Below, piece by piece: positions 25,811 through 35,945 of a stretch of DNA of 64,000 nt. The notes beneath the pieces were generated by a model. That model did no database searches. It was not told the DNA's origin and saw nothing but the letters and a program-made list of their open reading frames with translations. Position 1 is the stretch's first letter; every line of letters starts with the position of its first letter. Origin of the DNA: Salinibacterium sp. TMP30 (GTDB taxonomy: Bacteria; Actinomycetota; Actinomycetes; Actinomycetales; Microbacteriaceae); NCBI RefSeq assembly GCF_038397785.1, contig NZ_CP151642.1, forward strand, positions 1,240,001 through 1,304,000, read 5' to 3'. Both the position numbers and the translations under genes were made by a program.

Positions 25811-27142
25811 ATGGATGCTTCCGCGACTCTGTACAGCGGGGCCACGCCGCTTGCCGTGCGTATGCGTCCGCTGGCACTTGATGAGATTGTCGGGCAGAAG
25901 CACTTACTTAAGCGCGGTTCGCCCCTGATGAGTCTCGCGACGGATGTCGAGGGTAGTCACGGTTCGGCATCCATTATTTTGTGGGGTCCGCCCGGCACGG
26001 GGAAGACGACGATTGCCAAAGCCATAGCGCGGGGATCGCAGCGTAAGTTCGTGGAGCTCTCCGCGGTTTCGGCCGGTGTGCGGGATGTTCGCCAAACGAT
26101 GGACGAGGCCCTCAGCGCACGAGATTTGTATGGCGTCTCTACTGTGCTATTTCTCGACGAGATTCATCGGTTCACGAAGGCCCAGCAGGATGCTCTTCTT
26201 CCCGGTGTCGAAAACGGTTGGGTAATCCTGATCGCGGCGACCACCGAAAATCCATCGTTCTCGGTGATTTCCCCATTGCTGTCTCGATCGCTGCTCTTGA
26301 CGCTCAATCAGCTTGACGATGATGACCTAGGGGAGTTGATCGATCGTGCCGTGAGTGACGACCGCGGTCTCAAGGACGCGGTAGTTCTCGAACCAGAAGC
26401 GCGCGCGTTGCTCGTTCGGCTGTCGTCGGGTGACGCTCGTCGCGCACTGACCGCTCTTGAAGCGTCCGCAGTGTCAGCAGCTAACGATGACAACGCGAAG
26501 ACACCCGCGGTCGTGACGGCTGAGCATGTCGCCAACGCGGCAGATCGAGCCCTGTTGCGCTATGACCGTCAGGGCGACGAGCACTACGACGTTATTAGCG
26601 CGTTCATTAAGTCTGTGCGCGGCTCTGATGTTGATGCTGCGTTGCACTACTTGGCAAGGATGATTGAGGCAGGCGAGGATCCGCGATACATCGCTCGGCG
26701 CGTGATCATCAGTGCTGCTGAAGATGTGGGCATTGCTGACCCGCAGGCGCTTGTGCTTGCTGTGGCCGCTGCAGACGCTGTGCAGCTCATTGGCATGCCC
26801 GAAGGTCGTATTCCGTTGGCAGAAGCTGTTGTGTATCTGGCAACAGCCCCGAAGTCGAATGCTGCCTACGTGGCGTTGGATGCGGCGATTGCCGACGTTC
26901 GTGCTGGCAAGATTGGCCGTGTGCCAAAGCCCCTTCGTGATGCCCACTATCCGGGCGCGAAGCGATTGGGCCACGGTAAGGGCTACCGGTACTCTCACGA
27001 TTCGGAGTTTGGCGTTGTTGCGCAGCAGTATTTGCCCGATGTGCTGAAGGGCACGGAGTACTACTCGCCGACCAACAACGGAAATGAGCGTGAAGTTTCG
27101 GCGCGTTTGGCCAAGTTGCGCGAAATCATCCATGGCGACTAG
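25811..27142 (+). CDS. rarA: Replication-associated recombination protein A (RarA/MgsA AAA+ ATPase)
   Basis: Clamp-loader-like AAA+ ATPase acting at stalled replication forks. The 443-residue protein has [17 protein letters not shown], Walker [14 protein letters not shown] (residues 58-70), Walker [11 protein letters not shown], sensor 1 [20 protein letters not shown] and the C-terminal tetramerisation region with [19 protein letters not shown] and [17 protein letters not shown]. All motifs are intact. It is divergent from the cyclophilin gene. Confidence 0.95.
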   Translation: MDASATLYSGATPLAVRMRPLALDEIVGQKHLLKRGSPLMSLATDVEGSHGSASIILWGPPGTGKTTIAKAIARGSQRKFVELSAVSAGVRDVRQTMDEALSARDLYGVSTVLFLDEIHRFTKAQQDALLPGVENGWVILIAATTENPSFSVISPLLSRSLLLTLNQLDDDDLGELIDRAVSDDRGLKDAVVLEPEARALLVRLSSGDARRALTALEASAVSAANDDNAKTPAVVTAEHVANAADRALLRYDRQGDEHYDVISAFIKSVRGSDVDAALHYLARMIEAGEDPRYIARRVIISAAEDVGIADPQALVLAVAAADAVQLIGMPEGRIPLAEAVVYLATAPKSNAAYVALDAAIADVRAGKIGRVPKPLRDAHYPGAKRLGHGKGYRYSHDSEFGVVAQQYLPDVLKGTEYYSPTNNGNEREVSARLAKLREIIHGD

Positions 27143-27396
27143 CGTTCTCGACCTGAATGCGGCGATCAGTGCGGCATCCTGCCCTCACAAGAGTCGTGCC
27201 GTGTTAGAGTTATGCGTCCCATCGATACGGTTTCGGCGCGCGGCTGCAATGAAACCGAATATCGCGGAGCAAAGGTCTGTAGCCGACCAGTCTCCATTGG
27301 GCCATCCCTCTTCTTTCTTCTGGTGTGTTGTGTACGCGCGTTCGCGTGCGAGTAATCACCAGAGTGTTCTTACTTGAATCAATCGAAAAGGATCTT
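27143..27396 (+). other. Intergenic leader region upstream of rpsD
   Basis: The longest gene-free stretch here (254 nt). It holds a possible -10 box TAGAGT at 27205-27210 without a good -35, a GC-rich hairpin at about 27336-27350 (ACGCG-CGTTCGCGT type) and an AAGGA ribosome binding site before the rpsD GTG. A long 5' leader that mediates S4 autoregulation is possible. I could not identify a known S4-binding structure. Confidence 0.4.
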
Positions 27397-28026
27397 GTGT
27401 CTACTAAGTCACGTACTCGCAGCAAGACTCGCCTCTCGCGCGCACTGGGCATCGCCCTCACGCCGAAGGCCGCAAAGTACCTAGAAAAGCGTCCCTATGC
27501 TCCTGGTGAGCACGGCCGCACCAGGCGCAAGCAGGACAGTGACTACGCTGTTCGTCTGCGGGAGAAGCAGCGCCTTCGCGCCCAGTACGGAATTCGCGAA
27601 GCTCAGCTGAAGATTCAGTTCGAAGAGGCTCGCAAGACTGCCGGTTTGACCGGTGAGAACTTGGTTGAGCAGCTCGAAATGCGTCTTGACGCTCTGCTCG
27701 TTCGTTCGGCTATTGCTCGCACGACCGCTCAGGCTCGTCAAATGATCGTTCACCGCCACATCTTGGTTGACGGCCAGCTCGTCGACCGTCCGTCGTTCCG
27801 CGTTAAGCCCGGACAGCTCATGCACGTCAAGGCTCGCAGTGAGGGAATGGAAATCTTCCAAGTCGCCGCCGCTGGTGGACACGTGGATGTTCTTCCGAAG
27901 ACTCCTGGCTACCTTGAGGTAGAAATCGACAAGCTCCAGGCACGACTCGTGCGTCGCCCGAAGCGCGCCGAAGTACCGGTGACCTGTGAAGTTCAGCTCG
28001 TTGTTGAGTACTACGCAGCACGCTAA
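27397..28026 (+). CDS. rpsD: 30S ribosomal protein S4
   Basis: Primary 16S rRNA-binding protein of the small subunit. The 209-residue product begins MSTKSRTRSKTRLSRALG, contains KRPYAPGEHGRTRRKQ and an S4 RNA-binding domain (LEMRLDALLVRSAIARTTAQ region), and ends YYAAR. No zinc-binding cysteines are present in the N-terminal domain, so this is the C-minus form. The open frame extends upstream to 27325, but AAGGA is spaced 5 nt from the GTG at 27397, and the family start fits. It is a stand-alone gene with its own terminator, outside any ribosomal protein operon. Confidence 0.96.
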   Translation: MSTKSRTRSKTRLSRALGIALTPKAAKYLEKRPYAPGEHGRTRRKQDSDYAVRLREKQRLRAQYGIREAQLKIQFEEARKTAGLTGENLVEQLEMRLDALLVRSAIARTTAQARQMIVHRHILVDGQLVDRPSFRVKPGQLMHVKARSEGMEIFQVAAAGGHVDVLPKTPGYLEVEIDKLQARLVRRPKRAEVPVTCEVQLVVEYYAAR

Positions 28027-28035
28027 CTAACGTAC

Positions 28036-28067
28036 AAAGGGCCGGGGCTTTTGCCTCGGCCCTTTTT
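28036..28067 (+). terminator. Intrinsic terminator of rpsD
   Basis: GGGCCGGGGC-TTTT-GCCTCGGCCC stem-loop followed by TTTTT. It is a strong U-tailed terminator that fits the single-gene rpsD transcript. Confidence 0.92.
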
Positions 28068-28143
28068 CGTTTTCGGCGGCATGTCGGTGCGATTGTCGAA
28101 TAGCGTGTAACCACCACTTGTTCTGAGACTGATCGGAGTAGCC

Positions 28144-28506
28144 ATGACTGGCGGAGATATTGCAGGGCTCATTGCGGCAGGAGTGTTCGCAATTCTCGTC
28201 GGGTTGCTTGCCGTTCCCCTGCTCAAGCTGGGGCGGGTATTCGACGAGACCAGCTCGGCTATCCGTGGGGTGAGTGACAATCTCGACCCCATGCTCACGG
28301 AGGCGACATCCACAATTTCTGAGACCAATCGGCAGTTGGCTCGAGTCGACGCGATCACCCGCAACGTCGAAGAAACGACGGGCAACGTCTCAGCACTAGT
28401 TGCGCTTGCCGCGGCAACCGTTGGCGGTCCACTGATCAAGATCGCCGGTCTCAGTGCTGGAGTGCGCGCGGCACTGTTGGCCATTCGTCCGAAGCGCCGT
28501 CGCTGA
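28144..28506 (+). CDS. DUF948 domain-containing membrane protein
   Basis: Small protein of 120 residues with one N-terminal membrane helix (IAGLIAAGVFAILVGLLAVPL) and a helical, coiled-coil-like region (IRGVSDNLDPMLTEATSTIS and on) typical of DUF948 proteins. The C-terminus is hydrophobic and then basic (AIRPKRRR). Its function is unknown; related proteins are called general stress proteins in Firmicutes. GGAG lies 6 nt before the ATG. It lies just before a second small membrane protein and alaS. Confidence 0.8.
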   Translation: MTGGDIAGLIAAGVFAILVGLLAVPLLKLGRVFDETSSAIRGVSDNLDPMLTEATSTISETNRQLARVDAITRNVEETTGNVSALVALAAATVGGPLIKIAGLSAGVRAALLAIRPKRRR

Positions 28507-28574
28507 GTCACTCACAGCGCCTAAGCTAGTACGGTTCGCGTAACCATCTTGCACCCCAATCTGAAGGAGAAATT

Positions 28575-28802
28575 ATGAAAGGCGCAGTTCTTTTCGTTGT
28601 AGGAATTGCCGTCGGTTTCGTGGCAGCACATCAGGTTGCTAAGACTCCCGAAGGCAAGCAGTTTTTCTCGGATATTGATAGCAAGGCTCGGGAATTCACC
28701 GGTGCTGTCGTTGACGGATATCGCGAACGTGAAGCAGAGCTTCGCGCCGCTGTCGGCGATGCCGAAGAGGCGCTCTCTGAATTTTCGCAGCGTTCCAAGT
28801 AA
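28575..28802 (+). CDS. Small hypothetical membrane protein upstream of alaS
   Basis: Protein of 75 residues: an N-terminal membrane helix (VLFVVGIAVGFVAAHQVA) and a charged amphipathic tail (YREREAELRAAVGDAEEAL). AAGGAG is spaced 6 nt from the ATG, so translation is well supported. It resembles small YtxH-like proteins in layout, but I do not assign it. Its position beside a DUF948 gene suggests that the two work at the membrane together. Confidence 0.72.
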   Translation: MKGAVLFVVGIAVGFVAAHQVAKTPEGKQFFSDIDSKAREFTGAVVDGYREREAELRAAVGDAEEALSEFSQRSK

Positions 28803-28848
28803 GACAATCAGGGCCCTCGGGCCGCAATATTGAGTTCCCGGGGATCCC

Positions 28849-31503
28849 ATGCAGACCGCAGACATTCAGAACCGTTGGCTGACCTATTTTGGCGAGCGTG
28901 GTCACACCATCGTTCCTTCAGCATCACTCGTCAGCGATGACCCGACGCTGCTGTTTACCGTCGCGGGCATGGTTCCTTTCGTTCCTTACCTCACCGGACT
29001 CGTTCCGGCACCGTTTGATCGTGCCACGAGCGTGCAGAAGTGCATCCGAACCCTCGATATCGAAGAAGTAGGAAAGACACCTCGCCACGGAACCTTTTTC
29101 CAGATGAATGGAAACTTTTCGTTCGGTGATTACTTCAAAAAGGAAGCAATTCAATTCGCTTGGGAGTTTCTGACCCTTCCGGAAGCTGACGGGGGGCTCG
29201 GGTTCCTGCCCGAAGATCTCTGGGTAACGGTGTACGACGACGATGACGACGCCGTCGCCTACTGGAAAGAGACAGCAGGTCTGCCCGATGAGCGTATCCA
29301 GCGACTGGGCATGGACTCCAACTACTGGTCGACCGGCCAGCCAGGTCCCGCCGGGCCTTGTTCCGAAATTTTCTTTGACCGAGGACCAGCGTATGGAGCT
29401 GACGGTGGACCTGCAACCGACGACGACCGCTACGTCGAAATCTGGAACCTCGTCTTCATGCAGTACCTCCGTGGAGAGGGCAAGGGCAAAGACTTCTCGA
29501 TCCTCGGCGAACTTCCCAAGCAGAATATTGACACTGGCATGGGCTTGGAGCGCGTAGCATTCCTCAAGCAAGGCGTCGAGAACATGTACGAGATCGACCA
29601 GGTTCGGCCGGTGCTCGATAAAGCCGCAGAACTTTCTGGTCGCACGTATGGTGCCGATCACGAAGCGGATGTTCGACTCCGCGTAGTTGCTGACCATGTG
29701 CGATCAAGCCTCATGCTCATCGCCGACGGCGTCACACCGAGCAACGAAGGTCGCGGATACGTTCTGCGCCGACTTTTGCGTCGCACGGTGCGCGCGATGC
29801 GCCTACTCGGCGTTGAAGGCACGACGTTCGCTGAACTGTTCCCGGAGTCTCGAGATGCGATGAAGGCTGCGTATCCTGAGGTTGAGAAGGACTACGATCG
29901 CATTTCTCGCGTCGTGCTCGCCGAAGAAGACACCTTCATGCGTACCCTCGCCAGCGGCACCACGATCCTCGACACGGCTGTTGAGCAGACCAAACAATCC
30001 GGTGCTTCTGAACTGCCCAGCGACACTGCGTTCCTGCTGCACGACACGTTCGGATTCCCGATCGACCTCACTCTCGAAATGGCTGCAGAAGCCGGGCTCT
30101 CAGTGAACCGCGAAGCTTTCGACACCCTGATGAAGCAGCAGCGTGATCGGGCGAAGGCTGACGCTGGTTCCAAGAAACAATTCCTCGCCGACCTTTCCGT
30201 CTATGGTGCGTTCCGTGCATTCGGCGAAACAACCTTCACCGGATACGAAAACCTCGAAACTGACTCAAGCGTGATCGGGATCATCGTTGACGGCGTCTCA
30301 GTGACACGGGCGACGTCCGGGCAGATCGCTGAAATCATCCTCGCGGAAACGTCCCTCTACGCCGAGTCCGGCGGTCAAGAGGCAGACGCCGGCGCGATTG
30401 TTGGCGCCAGCTACCACCTTGAAGTTCTCGATGTTCAACGTCCGGTAAAGGGACTCATCAGTCACAAGGTCCAAGTAACGGCTGGCGAGGTAGGAGTCGG
30501 GGATCCGGCCACCGCGCTCGTGGATGCCGAATGGCGCCGTGGAGCGACCCAGGCGCACTCAGCGACCCATGTCATCCATGCTGCCCTGCGTCAGATTCTG
30601 GGTAAGGATGCTCACCAGTCTGGTTCGTATAACAAGGCCGGCTACATGCGCTTGGACTTCTCGTGGTCGCAGGCGCTGTCGGCCGAAACCAAATCTGAGA
30701 TTGAAGAAGTTGCCAACACTGCGGTGCGCGACAATTTCGAGGTCACCACCAGGATCATGGCACTCGATGACGCCAAAGATTTGGGCGCAATGGCCCTTTT
30801 CGGTGAAAAGTATGGCGACACTGTGCGCGTTGTCGAAATCGGTGGGCCATGGTCGCTCGAACTTTGTGCAGGCACTCACGTTGGCCGCTCCTCCGAAATT
30901 GGATTGATTTCGCTTGTTGGTGAGTCGTCAGTCGGCTCCTCAAACCGTCGCGTTGAGTCACTCGTGGGTATGAATGCGTTCCGCAACTTTGCCGCAGAAC
31001 GCGCCATCGTTTCCGAATTGACCACCAACTTGAAGACGCCGCGTGAGCAGCTGCCAGACCGTATTGCGGAACTCATGGCGAATCTGAAGTCGGCGGAGCG
31101 CAAGATTGCCCAACTCGAAGCTGGCCAGTTGTCTCTGCGCGTTCCAGCTCTCGTTGACACGGCTCAGGTGCTGGGCTCGGTGAAGGCGGTAGTTGAGAAT
31201 GTCGGCGAACTTCCTTCGACTGACGACCTTCGTGGGCTTGTGCAGTCAGTTCGAGAGCGACTCGGTTCGGAAGCAGCCGTTGTAGCTTTGGCGGCGACAA
31301 TCGGCGATAAACCCGCAGTGATCGTCGCAACGAATGATGCATCTCGTGCCCACGGCTTTGCTGCTGGTGCACTTGCTAAAGCCGCGGCCAGTGTGCTCGG
31401 TGGCGGTGGCGGAGGCAAGCCAGACATTGCCCAGGGCGGTGGCGCTAATCCAGCAGCTATCCCTGATGCACTTGCGCTCATTACGTCGACCCTCACGGCG
31501 TAG
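28849..31503 (+). CDS. alaS: Alanine-tRNA ligase
   Basis: Class II synthetase that charges and proofreads tRNA-Ala. The 884-residue protein begins MQTADIQNRWLTYFGERGH, has class II motifs in the first 350 residues (GNFSFGDYFKKEAI, EIWNLVFMQY, DTGMGLERVA), the editing domain with zinc-type HSATHVIHAAL and CAGTH, and a C-terminal C-Ala domain ending in GGGGGGKPDIAQGGG. The domains are complete. The start has only a weak GGGGA upstream. ruvX follows after 3 nt. Confidence 0.96.
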   Translation: MQTADIQNRWLTYFGERGHTIVPSASLVSDDPTLLFTVAGMVPFVPYLTGLVPAPFDRATSVQKCIRTLDIEEVGKTPRHGTFFQMNGNFSFGDYFKKEAIQFAWEFLTLPEADGGLGFLPEDLWVTVYDDDDDAVAYWKETAGLPDERIQRLGMDSNYWSTGQPGPAGPCSEIFFDRGPAYGADGGPATDDDRYVEIWNLVFMQYLRGEGKGKDFSILGELPKQNIDTGMGLERVAFLKQGVENMYEIDQVRPVLDKAAELSGRTYGADHEADVRLRVVADHVRSSLMLIADGVTPSNEGRGYVLRRLLRRTVRAMRLLGVEGTTFAELFPESRDAMKAAYPEVEKDYDRISRVVLAEEDTFMRTLASGTTILDTAVEQTKQSGASELPSDTAFLLHDTFGFPIDLTLEMAAEAGLSVNREAFDTLMKQQRDRAKADAGSKKQFLADLSVYGAFRAFGETTFTGYENLETDSSVIGIIVDGVSVTRATSGQIAEIILAETSLYAESGGQEADAGAIVGASYHLEVLDVQRPVKGLISHKVQVTAGEVGVGDPATALVDAEWRRGATQAHSATHVIHAALRQILGKDAHQSGSYNKAGYMRLDFSWSQALSAETKSEIEEVANTAVRDNFEVTTRIMALDDAKDLGAMALFGEKYGDTVRVVEIGGPWSLELCAGTHVGRSSEIGLISLVGESSVGSSNRRVESLVGMNAFRNFAAERAIVSELTTNLKTPREQLPDRIAELMANLKSAERKIAQLEAGQLSLRVPALVDTAQVLGSVKAVVENVGELPSTDDLRGLVQSVRERLGSEAAVVALAATIGDKPAVIVATNDASRAHGFAAGALAKAAASVLGGGGGGKPDIAQGGGANPAAIPDALALITSTLTA

Positions 31504-31506
31504 CCC

Positions 31507-31968
31507 ATGCGATCGGGTACTCGACTCGGTGTTGACGTCGGAAAGGTGCGCGTAGGCGTTGCACGTAGCGACCCGCAGGGGATGCTTGCGACTCCGGTAG
31601 AGACAGTTCAGCGTGCCGACGCTAGCGTGCAGAAAGTTCTTGCCATCGCGGCGGAACACGACGCCGTCGAGCTTGTTGTTGGTCTCCCGATCGCGCTGTC
31701 CGGTCGCGACACCGCGTCGACGGGAGACGCGCGAGACTTTGCACAGCAGCTTGCTGACGAATCTGAGCTGCCCGTGCGGCTCGTTGACGAACGGATGACC
31801 ACGATGAGCGCCAATTCTGCGCTGCGGGCGTCCGGTCGCAACGCTAAGAACTCTCGTTCGGTCGTCGATCAGGTTGCGGCCGTTATAATTTTGCAACACG
31901 CCCTCGACTTCGAGCGTTCGGCGGCCACGCCGCCAGGAGAGCTCGTCGAACCGACGCTAGGATCCTGA
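31507..31968 (+). CDS. ruvX: RuvX/YqgF-type Holliday junction resolvase-like nuclease
   Basis: RNase H-fold protein implicated in 16S rRNA 5'-end maturation and in junction resolution. The 153-residue protein has RLGVDVGKVRVGVARSD with the first Asp, VVGLPIALSGRD, RLVDERMTT and the C-terminal DQVAAVIILQHALD with the last acidic residue. It lies between alaS and mltG as in many bacteria. Confidence 0.93.
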   Translation: MRSGTRLGVDVGKVRVGVARSDPQGMLATPVETVQRADASVQKVLAIAAEHDAVELVVGLPIALSGRDTASTGDARDFAQQLADESELPVRLVDERMTTMSANSALRASGRNAKNSRSVVDQVAAVIILQHALDFERSAATPPGELVEPTLGS

Positions 31969-31971
31969 ACT

Positions 31972-33297
31972 ATGGCTGATGAACCGAACTGGGACGATAT
32001 CTTCGGCGATCAGCCAGAAGAAAACAAACCCAAGTCAGCCCGGGCTGCAGCCTCGCACGGCACGGAGCCCACTGGGGCGTCCTCGACTCACACCCCCGCG
32101 GGCGAACAGCCGATGACGCGTCGCGAGGCGCGTGAGGCTCACGAGTCTCGCAACTCGCGCCGATCACAGAACTCCGTCGCAGTCGAGAGCGATCCTTCCG
32201 CGCCGCCTCCACCTCGTCGTAAGCGCCGCCTGTGGCTGATCATTGGGCTTCCGATCCTCCTTCTTATCTTGGCCGGCGCAGCGGTTTCGGCCTTTGCCTG
32301 GATCAACTACGAAGAAAAGATCCGCGAAGTTCTCGGTTGGGAGCTGACCAATGACTTCGAAGGTTCCGGCAACGGGGAAGAGATTGTCGTTACCGTCAAC
32401 TCCGGAGATATCGGGTCAGATATCGCTCGCAGCCTCCATGACGCGGGCGTGACGATGAGCTTCACTGCGTTCTACAATTTATTGCTTGCACAGGAGAACG
32501 ATCCAGCGTTCTACCCCGGCAACTATGCGCTGCAGGGGGAGATGAGCGCACAGTCAGCTCTCGATGCACTACTCGATCCCGCAAATAAGGTCACCGATCG
32601 CCTCTTGATCACCGAGGGCACCACTCTGCCGGATGCGTTGGAGATCATTTCTGAAACTACCGGGATTGCTTTGGCGGATGTGCAGTCGGCATCTGAAGAT
32701 CTCGCCCACTTTGGGCTTCCTGCCGAGGCGATCAGTCTTGAGGGTTACCTCTTCCCGGCAACCTACGAACTAGACGGCGATCAAGACCCCTACGTGGTGC
32801 TCGATCTCATGGTCAACACGATGTACGAGAAGTTGGATGCCGCAGGTGTTGCTGTTGAGGATCGCTACAGAATTCTCACGATGGCTGCGCTCGTTCAGCG
32901 CGAGGCTGGCCCGAACACCGACGACTTCTACAAGATTTCTCGTGTGTTTTATAACCGCCTAGACCAAGGAATACTGCTTCAGTCTGATGCAACGGTCGCC
33001 TACGGTACCGGAAATCTTCACACGGTGTGGACGACGGATTCCGAACGTGCCGACGCGAGCAACCCTTACAACACGTACGCAAACCCCGGTTTGCCGGTCG
33101 GCCCCATCGGGCTCCCCGGCGAATTGGCGATCGATGCTGCGATTAACCCTGCCGCGGGGGATTGGCTGTTCTTCGTGCCGATCAATCTCGCGACGGGCGA
33201 AACAGTCTTTTCTACAAACGTTGACGACCACGAAGCTGCGGCTCAACGCCTGCGTGACTGGTGCGCAGAGAGTGAAGAGAATGGCAGCTATTGCTAG
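31972..33297 (+). CDS. mltG: Endolytic murein transglycosylase MltG
   Basis: Membrane-bound lytic transglycosylase that cleaves nascent glycan strands and sets their length. A long polar cytoplasmic N-terminus of about 85 residues (Pro/Arg/Ser-rich) is followed by one membrane helix (about 86-110) and the YceG-like domain. The catalytic Glu is in LEGYLFPATYEL, and the family motif AALVQREAG is present, as are SDATVAYGTG and NPYNTYANPGLPVGPI. Length 441. A TAGGAT box 8 nt before the ATG could give a leaderless internal transcript. Its stop overlaps the aroE start. Confidence 0.94.
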   Translation: MADEPNWDDIFGDQPEENKPKSARAAASHGTEPTGASSTHTPAGEQPMTRREAREAHESRNSRRSQNSVAVESDPSAPPPPRRKRRLWLIIGLPILLLILAGAAVSAFAWINYEEKIREVLGWELTNDFEGSGNGEEIVVTVNSGDIGSDIARSLHDAGVTMSFTAFYNLLLAQENDPAFYPGNYALQGEMSAQSALDALLDPANKVTDRLLITEGTTLPDALEIISETTGIALADVQSASEDLAHFGLPAEAISLEGYLFPATYELDGDQDPYVVLDLMVNTMYEKLDAAGVAVEDRYRILTMAALVQREAGPNTDDFYKISRVFYNRLDQGILLQSDATVAYGTGNLHTVWTTDSERADASNPYNTYANPGLPVGPIGLPGELAIDAAINPAAGDWLFFVPINLATGETVFSTNVDDHEAAAQRLRDWCAESEENGSYC

Positions 33298-34175
33298 TCA
33301 GTTCTGATAGCGCTGCGGTGACCTCTGATCGATCGAAGCTCGCTGTTCTCGGCTTCCCTATCTCACACTCGCTGAGCCCTGTCATCCATCGCGCCGCCTA
33401 TGAGACGCTCGGCTTTGACTGGCAGTACGACGCCGTTGAACTGTCGGAAGAGTCGTTACCAGCGTTCCTGAGCGCCCTAGATGGGCGATGGCGCGGACTA
33501 TCTTTGACGATGCCTCTCAAGCGTGACGTCGTGCCGCTGCTCGACTGGGCTGACCCGCTTGTCGCGCTCGTCGGCGGCGCTAACACGGTTCTGGTCACCG
33601 ATGAGGGCCTTCAGGGGTACAACACCGATGTTGAAGGTGCGATGCGCAGTTTTCTCGACGCGGGACTCTCACGTTTGGAATCGGTATGGATTGTGGGGGC
33701 TGGAGCCACCGCCGCTTCCTTGCTGGTGGCATCCATCCGGTTGGGAGCGGCCCGGATTGAAATCATCGCGCGCACTCCGGCAAAGGCACAACCCCTGAAG
33801 GAGCTCGGCGAATCTCTCGGAGCGCGCGTCGTGGTGCGGCAGTGGTATGAACCACCGTCGTCGACCGAGATGCCATCAGCAATCATCACGACCGTTCCTG
33901 GTGGAGCGATGGACTTGGAGTTCGACGAGAGTGTGCGCACCGCAGTTGCCCTGTTCGATGTTGCCTACGACCCGTGGCCCAGCGAGGTTGCGAAGAGTTG
34001 GATGGCCGTCGGAGGCACCGTGATTTCGGGTCATGATCTCCTGATTAACCAGGCCATCGCTCAAGTGCGCATTTTTGCCTCGGGCTCACCGGATACTCCG
34101 CTTGCCGGTGAAGCTGACGCAATTGATGCGATGCGCGCCGCGATCGAGCCTTCACCAGACCACGACCACTCCTGA
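33291..34175 (+). CDS. aroE: Shikimate dehydrogenase
   Basis: Reduces 3-dehydroshikimate to shikimate with NADPH. The substrate domain shows FPISHSLSPVIHRAAYE and the catalytic lysine Lys77 in LTMPLKRDVVPL; GGANTVL and GYNTDVEGA follow. The nucleotide-binding loop is IVGAGATAASLLVA. The C-terminus has the VISGHDLLINQA motif. The start is uncertain: TTG at 33291 overlaps the mltG stop by 7 nt and gives 294 residues; GTG at 33318 would give 285. It is the first of five shikimate genes. Confidence 0.93.
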   Translation: MLVSSDSAAVTSDRSKLAVLGFPISHSLSPVIHRAAYETLGFDWQYDAVELSEESLPAFLSALDGRWRGLSLTMPLKRDVVPLLDWADPLVALVGGANTVLVTDEGLQGYNTDVEGAMRSFLDAGLSRLESVWIVGAGATAASLLVASIRLGAARIEIIARTPAKAQPLKELGESLGARVVVRQWYEPPSSTEMPSAIITTVPGGAMDLEFDESVRTAVALFDVAYDPWPSEVAKSWMAVGGTVISGHDLLINQAIAQVRIFASGSPDTPLAGEADAIDAMRAAIEPSPDHDHS

Positions 34176-34240
34176 TCGAGCCACGTGGGGTGCGTCTGCC
34201 GGGGAGAAAGTCGCTCTCGCTCGTGTGGGAGGATTGAGGC

Positions 34241-35446
34241 ATGCTTCGATGGTTAACGGCCGGTGAATCGCACGGTCCAGAATTGGTCGCAATTCTTGAG
34301 GGGATGCCTTCCGGCGTGCCGATCTCTCCTGAACAGATTCAGGCTGATCTGGTGCGCCGCACACTCGGCTATGGGCGAGGCGCTCGCATGAAGTTTGAGC
34401 AAGATGAGCTAACGCTGAGTGCTGGAATTCGTTTTGGCGCCACCATGGGCAGTCCGGTCGCCCTGCGAATTGGCAATACTGAGTGGCCGCGCTGGGTTGA
34501 TGTCATGAGCCCCGTTCCTGTTGATCCTGAAACGCTGCCCAAGGGCCGTGGTGCCGCTCTCACCCGTCCGCGCCCTGGCCACGCCGACCTCACGGGCATG
34601 CAGAAGTACGACTTCTCCGAATCTCGCAACGTCTTGGAGCGTGCGAGTGCCCGCGAAACCGCCGCACGTGTTGCGCTCGGCGCGGTAGCCCGGGCATTCC
34701 TCGACGGCCTGGGTATCCATCTTGTGAGCCACACCCTGGCGATCGGAACGGTGCGTGCCCCAGAAGGCAGTGCGTTGCCAACGCCCGGGGATGTCGCGAC
34801 ACTGGATGCTGATCCCTTACGGTGCTTTGATCCGGAGACCTCACAGCGCATGGTGGCTGAAGTCGATCTGGCCCACGAGGATGGTGACACTCTGGGTGGC
34901 GTTGTGGAGGTACTCGCCTACGGGTTGCCACCGGGGCTTGGCTCGTACACTCACTGGGATCGCCGTCTTGATGCGCAGCTCTCTGCCGCTCTGATGGGCA
35001 TCCAAGCCATTAAGGGCGTAGAGGTTGGGGATGGTTTTGAGACTGCCGCCCGCCGCGGCTCTGTCGCGCACGATGAACTCGTTCATTCCCCTGACGGTAT
35101 TTCTCGCGAGAGCGATCGTGCCGGCGGCATCGAGGGAGGGATGACGACCGGTACTGTGCTCCGTGTTCGCGCTGCGATGAAACCAATTTCGACTGTTCCT
35201 CGGGCTCTGCGCACTGTTGATATTGCGACGGGTGAAGCAGCAGTTGCGCATCACCAACGTTCTGATGTGTGCGCTGTGCCTGCTGCTGGCGTTGTGGCAG
35301 AAGCGATGGTTGCGCTCACGCTTGCCAACTCTGTGCTTGAGAAGTTCGGCGGCGACTCGCTTGGCGAGACCAAGCGAAACCTTGAGGCCTATCTCGCAGC
35401 GATCCCCGAGGCATTGCAGACAACACGGGCGACCTATGATCAATGA
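34241..35446 (+). CDS. aroC: Chorismate synthase
   Basis: Flavin-dependent enzyme that converts EPSP to chorismate, the branch point to Trp, Phe and Tyr. The 401-residue protein has [17 protein letters not shown], the RPGHADL signature, [12 protein letters not shown] and the C-terminal [24 protein letters not shown] lies about 9 nt before the ATG. aroK starts inside its 3' end with an 11-nt overlap. Confidence 0.97.
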   Translation: MLRWLTAGESHGPELVAILEGMPSGVPISPEQIQADLVRRTLGYGRGARMKFEQDELTLSAGIRFGATMGSPVALRIGNTEWPRWVDVMSPVPVDPETLPKGRGAALTRPRPGHADLTGMQKYDFSESRNVLERASARETAARVALGAVARAFLDGLGIHLVSHTLAIGTVRAPEGSALPTPGDVATLDADPLRCFDPETSQRMVAEVDLAHEDGDTLGGVVEVLAYGLPPGLGSYTHWDRRLDAQLSAALMGIQAIKGVEVGDGFETAARRGSVAHDELVHSPDGISRESDRAGGIEGGMTTGTVLRVRAAMKPISTVPRALRTVDIATGEAAVAHHQRSDVCAVPAAGVVAEAMVALTLANSVLEKFGGDSLGETKRNLEAYLAAIPEALQTTRATYDQ

Positions 35447-35945
35447 CGGCGGAGCGATCGTTGTCATCATTGGGGCGCCAGGGTCGGGCAAGACGCGTGC
35501 AGGCAAGAGACTGGCAAAGATTCTGGACTCTCCGCTGATCGACACTGACAAGGTTGTCGTGGCGTCGCATGGTCCGATCCCGGAACTTTTTGCTGAATTC
35601 GGCGAAGAGTACTTTCGCGAGCGAGAGCGCGAAGCAGTTGCCGATGCGCTTCTTCAACCGGCAGTTGTCACCCTCGGCGGGGGAGCCGTGCTCAATGCTG
35701 AGACGCGTGCGGATCTTGCATCGCACCGCGTTGTCCAACTGACGATGTCACCGGCCGCGGCACGGCTCCGAATTGCCGGAAGCCGCAGGCCGCTGGCCAA
35801 GAATGCGGACGAGTGGCAAAAACTTGTCTCAGCGCGGCAGCCGATTTACGACGAGCTGTCATCCCTCACAATCGATACGTCGCTCATGCCGATGGAAAAA
35901 GTTGCGCGCGAAATCGCCGACTGGCTAGGAAATCAACAACAATGA
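35436..35945 (+). CDS. aroK: Shikimate kinase
   Basis: Phosphorylates shikimate at the 3-hydroxyl. From the ATG at 35436 the protein has 169 residues, the family length; the open frame continues upstream within aroC but that part has no family character. The P-loop is GAPGSGKT (residues 13-20), [11 protein letters not shown] holds the shikimate-binding Asp, and LGGGAVLN and SRRPLAKN give the remaining substrate and lid residues. Translation overlaps aroC (11 nt) and aroB (4 nt, ATGA). Confidence 0.95.
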   Translation: MINDGGAIVVIIGAPGSGKTRAGKRLAKILDSPLIDTDKVVVASHGPIPELFAEFGEEYFREREREAVADALLQPAVVTLGGGAVLNAETRADLASHRVVQLTMSPAAARLRIAGSRRPLAKNADEWQKLVSARQPIYDELSSLTIDTSLMPMEKVAREIADWLGNQQQ

